Below, in pieces: positions 18,770 through 22,052 of a stretch of DNA of 22,052 nt (position 1 is its first letter; the number at the start of each line of letters is the position of its first letter). The stretch is from Mesotaenium endlicherianum (taxonomy: Eukaryota; Streptophyta; Zygnematophyceae; Zygnematales; Mesotaeniaceae), in contig WELA01010100.1 in NCBI GenBank assembly GCA_009602735.1, positions 1,036,356 through 1,058,407 of the forward strand, read 5' to 3'. The position numbers were made by a program, and so were the translations under genes. The notes under the pieces are model-generated. The model was given only the letters and a program-made list of their open reading frames with translations. It did not search any database and was not told where the DNA came from.

Positions 18770-18781
18770 CCCTCCAACTTA
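18770..18781 (-). other. Polypurine tract following pol
   Basis: About 50 bases beyond the pol stop, the minus strand reads TAAGTTGGAGGGGGA followed by TGTGACAG, a fitting start for a 3' LTR. Three TGTCAC words repeat every 9 to 10 bases just beyond (18741-18765 on the plus strand). Only about 260 bases separate it from the gag-like start, so any LTR here is short or truncated. Confidence 0.55.
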
Positions 18782-18830
18782 TATGGAGACAGGACCTCCT
18801 GTCACCTTCCCATGTCTACTGAAGGGACAG

Positions 18831-20495
18831 TTAGGGCGGTGCCCCAGCCGCCCGAAGGTGGAACCGTTTCAACGCCCCTTTGGCATTGGTCAGCTGGTCT
18901 TTAAATTCCCAAGTGTCCCCAGAGGCATCGTAACCCTTCCATCGGATGAGGTACTTCATGACATATTTAGACGATCGACGGACCGAGCGAGCGTCTAAAA
19001 TCTCATCGACCTCATATTCCTCAGGATCGCCGTCCCGGACAGCGGGGACCGGTCCCGGTTGGACAGGTAACCGACCTGTGAACAGTGTATCACCTTTGAT
19101 GTATGGTTCCAGGAAGGAGACATTAAAGACCGGGTGACCCTTGTAGTCAGCTGACATGTTCAGTTTGTAAGCATTCTGACCGACACGACGTACTATCGAA
19201 TATGGACCGACCCAGACAGGGCCAAGCTTTTTCTTGACCACACCAGGGAGGTACAGGTGCTGAGAATGCAGTTTGACTAAATCCCCCTTGGAAAATGTCA
19301 GTTCCCGACGGTGTTGATTAGCATATTTTTGTTGGTTTTCTTGGGCCTTGTGCAAGTTTCGTTGGACTTCTGACAGGGTGTCAGCAAACTCCTGAGTTAA
19401 CTGGAGGGAGACCGGGTTGTCAATCCCTTCAGGGCAAGTTAAAGACTCCCCCAGTACATCTAAAGGAGACTTAGGGACTCTACCCAGGCTGAGTTCAAAA
19501 GGAGTCTTGCCCGTTGACGCGTGCACCGCACTGTTGACCGCAAACTGAATTTGAGGCAACAGGTCATCCCAATTATCTTGTTTTTGGTTAATATATGCTC
19601 TCAGCACCTCCTGCAGAACTCGATTAGTTCTTTCAGTCTGCCCATCAGTCTGAGGGTGGTTTGCTGTGCTGAGCAGCTGTTTGACTCCCATTAACCCCAT
19701 TAAAGCTCTCCAGAACTTAGAGGTAAATTTTGAATCTCGGTCTGAGACGATATTAGAGGGTAGCCCATGTTGGCATACTACATGGTTGTAGAATTGTCTC
19801 GCTGTTTTGAGTGCAGTTACTTTGACAGTTGTGGGGATGAAAATGACCATTTTTGTCAGTTTATCCACGACCACCAGTACCGAATCATGCCCATTAGCAG
19901 TTCGGGGCAGTGTGACCACCCAGACCATGGAAATAGTTTCCCAGCGTCCCGCTGGGATGGGCAGCGGTTGCAATAGACCTCTCGGTGGTGTGTGCCTAGA
20001 CTTATTTCTTTGACACTGATCACAGGACTTCACATATTTCAAGACCTCTTGGGGCAACCCCTCCCAATGATAATGTTTTGCCAGTTTGCCAACAGTTTTG
20101 GCCTGCCCCAGATGCCCACCCAGTAAACTGTCATGTGCTTGACGCACTAAAAGGGACCTTATTTCCAAGTTATTAGGAATGACCAGCTTCAGCCTGCCTG
20201 AAGTGGTTTCAGTCACCCAGACCCCTCCCTTAAGTTTATACCCGAGTGCAGTAGCACGACACACACCAGTAGTGGGGCTGGGCTCAAATGTTGGGTCAGA
20301 AAGGTAGGCTTTCCTAAGTTGTTCAAGGAAGGACTTTTTCACCTTTAGTGAAGTGAGTGCACACAGGACTTTATTGACAGCATGCTGACTTAAGTTCCTT
20401 TCTTGCAAGTCAGGTCTTCTGGAGAGTGCATCAGCAGGATTCAACTTCCCAGGTTTGCAGTCGATCTGGACTTGGAACTGCTCCAGCATCTGGCT
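18831..20495 (-). pseudogene. Ty3/gypsy integrase with GPY/F module and chromodomain
   Basis: This is the C-terminal part of the chromovirus pol. In order it has the end of the RNase H linker (NPADALSRRPD), a zinc-binding HHCC region (AHDSLLGGH and SCDQC), and the integrase core with SDRDSKF and HPQTDGQTER (second and third catalytic residues). Then come a GPY/F module (LGPVWVGPYSIV) and a C-terminal chromodomain (YEVDEILDARS, IRWKGY, DTWEF). The first catalytic Asp is replaced: the usual SMD motif reads SMV at 19923-19925. The frame is open for over 550 codons but lacks its own start. It is joined to the RNase H frame by a single TGA. Chromodomains of this type steer insertion to heterochromatin. 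Confidence 0.9.
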
Positions 20496-21065
20496 TCAGC
20501 GGTTCTCCCTCCTCAACAGCTTGGACTTCTTCTGAAAGTGAGTCAGAGCTAGATGATCTGTAATCACCTTAAAGGCTTTACCATGTAAGTATGCTCTCCA
20601 CTGTTTGAGTACATGAATGATAGCTAGCAGCTCTTTATCATGCACTGAGTAATTAATCTCCGCTGGATTAAATTTCATAGACTCATACAACACAGGATGC
20701 CACTCCTGCCGTACCTTACCATCCTTTGTGGTTTTGTCAGCAGGCTGCAACAAAATAGCACCCATGGCAAAATCAGAGGCATCAGTAACCACCTGCACCG
20801 GTTTGCTGGGGTCATACACGGCTAGCACTGGGGCAGAACAAAGGGCATCTTTAAGGGTCTGGAAGGCAGCCTGCTGCTCTTTCCCCCACACATACCCTAT
20901 GTCTTTCTTAGTAAGGTCAATCAATTTACTGGCCTTTGTGGAATGATTCTCAATAAATCTCCTATAGTAGTTAGCCAACCCGAGGAAGGATCTAACTTCA
21001 GAGACAGACTGTGGTACTGGCCAATCCCTTATGGTCTGGACTTTCTTAGGGTCCACACTAATGCC
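20496..21065 (-). pseudogene. Ty3/gypsy RT thumb and RNase H
   Basis: In order there are the RT connection motif ([19 protein letters not shown]), then RNase H with [12 protein letters not shown] (first Asp), [11 protein letters not shown] (Glu) and [10 protein letters not shown] (Asp). This is the usual arrangement in Ty3/gypsy pol. The frame ends at TGA 20496-20498, directly ahead of the integrase part in the same frame, where a Trp codon would be expected. A TAG at 21066-21068 cuts it off from the RT part. Confidence 0.9.
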
Positions 21066-21068
21066 CTA

Positions 21069-22052
21069 TTTACTGACAACGTGGCCTAAGATTTCAATAC
21101 TTTCCTTAAAAAAAAATCACACTTGCTCATTTTAGCATATAAGTGATTCGTTCTTAGAGTGTCCAGGACTGTCTTTAAGTGTTCAGCGTGCTGAGTCTCA
21201 TCTTTAGAGAAAATTAAAATATCATCCAGGAAAACTTGCACAAACTTATCCAAATAAGGTCTGAAAATGTCATTCATAGCACCCATGAAGGTGGCAGGAG
21301 CATTAGTCAGTCCCAATGGCATCACATTGAACTCGTAGTGTCCATAACGTGTGCGGAAGGCAGTCTTGTGTTCATCCTCTTCAGCAATTCTGATTTGATG
21401 ATAACCACTCTTGAGATCTATCTTACTGAACACCTTAGAACCAGACAGGGTATCAATCAAGTCCTCGATTCTGGGTAAGGCATACTTTTTCTTTACCGTA
21501 ATTCTGTTCAGGGCTCTGTAATCCACACACATCCGCATACTGCCATCCTTTTTCTTAACAAATAGGATGGGTGCGCCGTAAGGTGATATACTGGGGGAAA
21601 TATAACCATTTTCCTCAAGCTCTGCAATCTGTGTTTTCAACTCCTCGCTCTCCACATAAGACAAGCCATAAGTGCGTTGCCAAGGTGGTTGACTACCCGG
21701 TAATAAATCAATCCAATGATCTACTTCTCTCTTAGAGGGTAGTCCTGGAGGCATATTAAATACATCCGTGTATTGAGCAACGATTTTTGTAGCAGTAGGG
21801 TGCTCCAGAGGACTTACCTTTTTCTCAACCACTTCTTCAGGTTGAGGAGGTACCTCTCTTAGCAGCAGACAGAACATTCTGTCTTCCTTTTGGTTCCAGT
21901 TTTTGACAAACTCCATTGCATTGAGCAACTTGCATCCTTCTGGAAGCCTCTTCTTTTCCTTCATTTGCCATCCACACAGGACAAGAGGAAGAGCACTGGT
22001 GGGTGCCAAGTCAGTCTGCCCATCACTGGCTCCTCTCACTTTAACTGTACCT
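21069..22052 (-). pseudogene. Ty3/gypsy reverse transcriptase, truncated by window edge
   Basis: The frame is open to the right edge at 22052, so the start, protease and any upstream gag lie outside. Motifs in order are [19 protein letters not shown] (RT entry), [40 protein letters not shown] (first catalytic Asp), [18 protein letters not shown] and [11 protein letters not shown] (catalytic Asp pair, with Phe in place of the more usual Tyr of YxDD). The frame breaks in a run of nine A/T at 21108-21116, where the sequence appears one base short. Confidence 0.9.

Noticed and set aside
1..22052. Searched by eye for tRNA, rRNA and other structured RNA genes.
   Set aside because: No cloverleaf, T-loop consensus or rRNA-like stretch could be supported.

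Overview
The window looks like nuclear DNA of a plant-lineage eukaryote. It has spliceosomal introns, a low-complexity polyglutamine/polyglycine protein gene, a plant-style hAT DNA transposon and a chromodomain-bearing Ty3/gypsy retroelement. It shows no bacterial operon structure. A charophyte alga such as Chara would fit, but that is an impression from style and not something the sequence proves.

Region 1 (about 1-4,780) is GC-rich and holds one minus-strand gene. I model it as three exons (4777-1936, 1845-1756, 1175-157) joined in consistent phase, giving about 1,316 residues. The protein is very low in complexity (Q, G, A, P, H, E), carries a basic NLS-like cluster, and belongs to no family I recognise. 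Its second intron is an AT-rich, ATCATTA-type degenerate repeat. Its first intron can be retained without breaking the frame (an exitron candidate). A 10-bp motif, GCCACCTGGC, is scattered over this gene in both orientations and in all codon phases.

Region 2 (4,780-7,480) has no gene I can support.

Region 3 (7,490-12,609) is a complete hAT-superfamily transposon, 5,120 bp long. It is bounded by a perfect 8-bp target-site duplication (CTCTTCAC) and by imperfect terminal inverted repeats starting CAG. Its transposase gene is recognisable (zinc finger, DESTD, GSDGASVMVG, RWLSRG, C-terminal dimerisation region) but dead, with several in-frame stops and two frameshifts. Its last intron is filled by a 1.2-kb array of (CA)n tracts alternating with an approximately 90-bp conserved spacer that contains telomere-like TTTAGGG words.

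Region 4 (12,618-16,100) is mostly non-coding. It holds a palindrome-rich patch (13,590-13,810), two tandem copies of a 190-bp unit (14,801-15,180), hairpins, and one modest plus-strand ORF (15,502-16,047) of unknown function.

Region 5 (about 16,100-22,052) is retroelement sequence on the minus strand that runs off the right edge. The order in transcription direction is reverse transcriptase, RNase H, integrase with GPY/F module and chromodomain, polypurine-tract-like sequences, a gag-like coiled-coil ORF, another polypurine tract, then a putative LTR. All coding parts are decayed by stops and frameshifts, and the integrase has lost its first catalytic Asp. Finding the gag-like ORF downstream of pol is unusual and suggests a nested, tandem or rearranged element.
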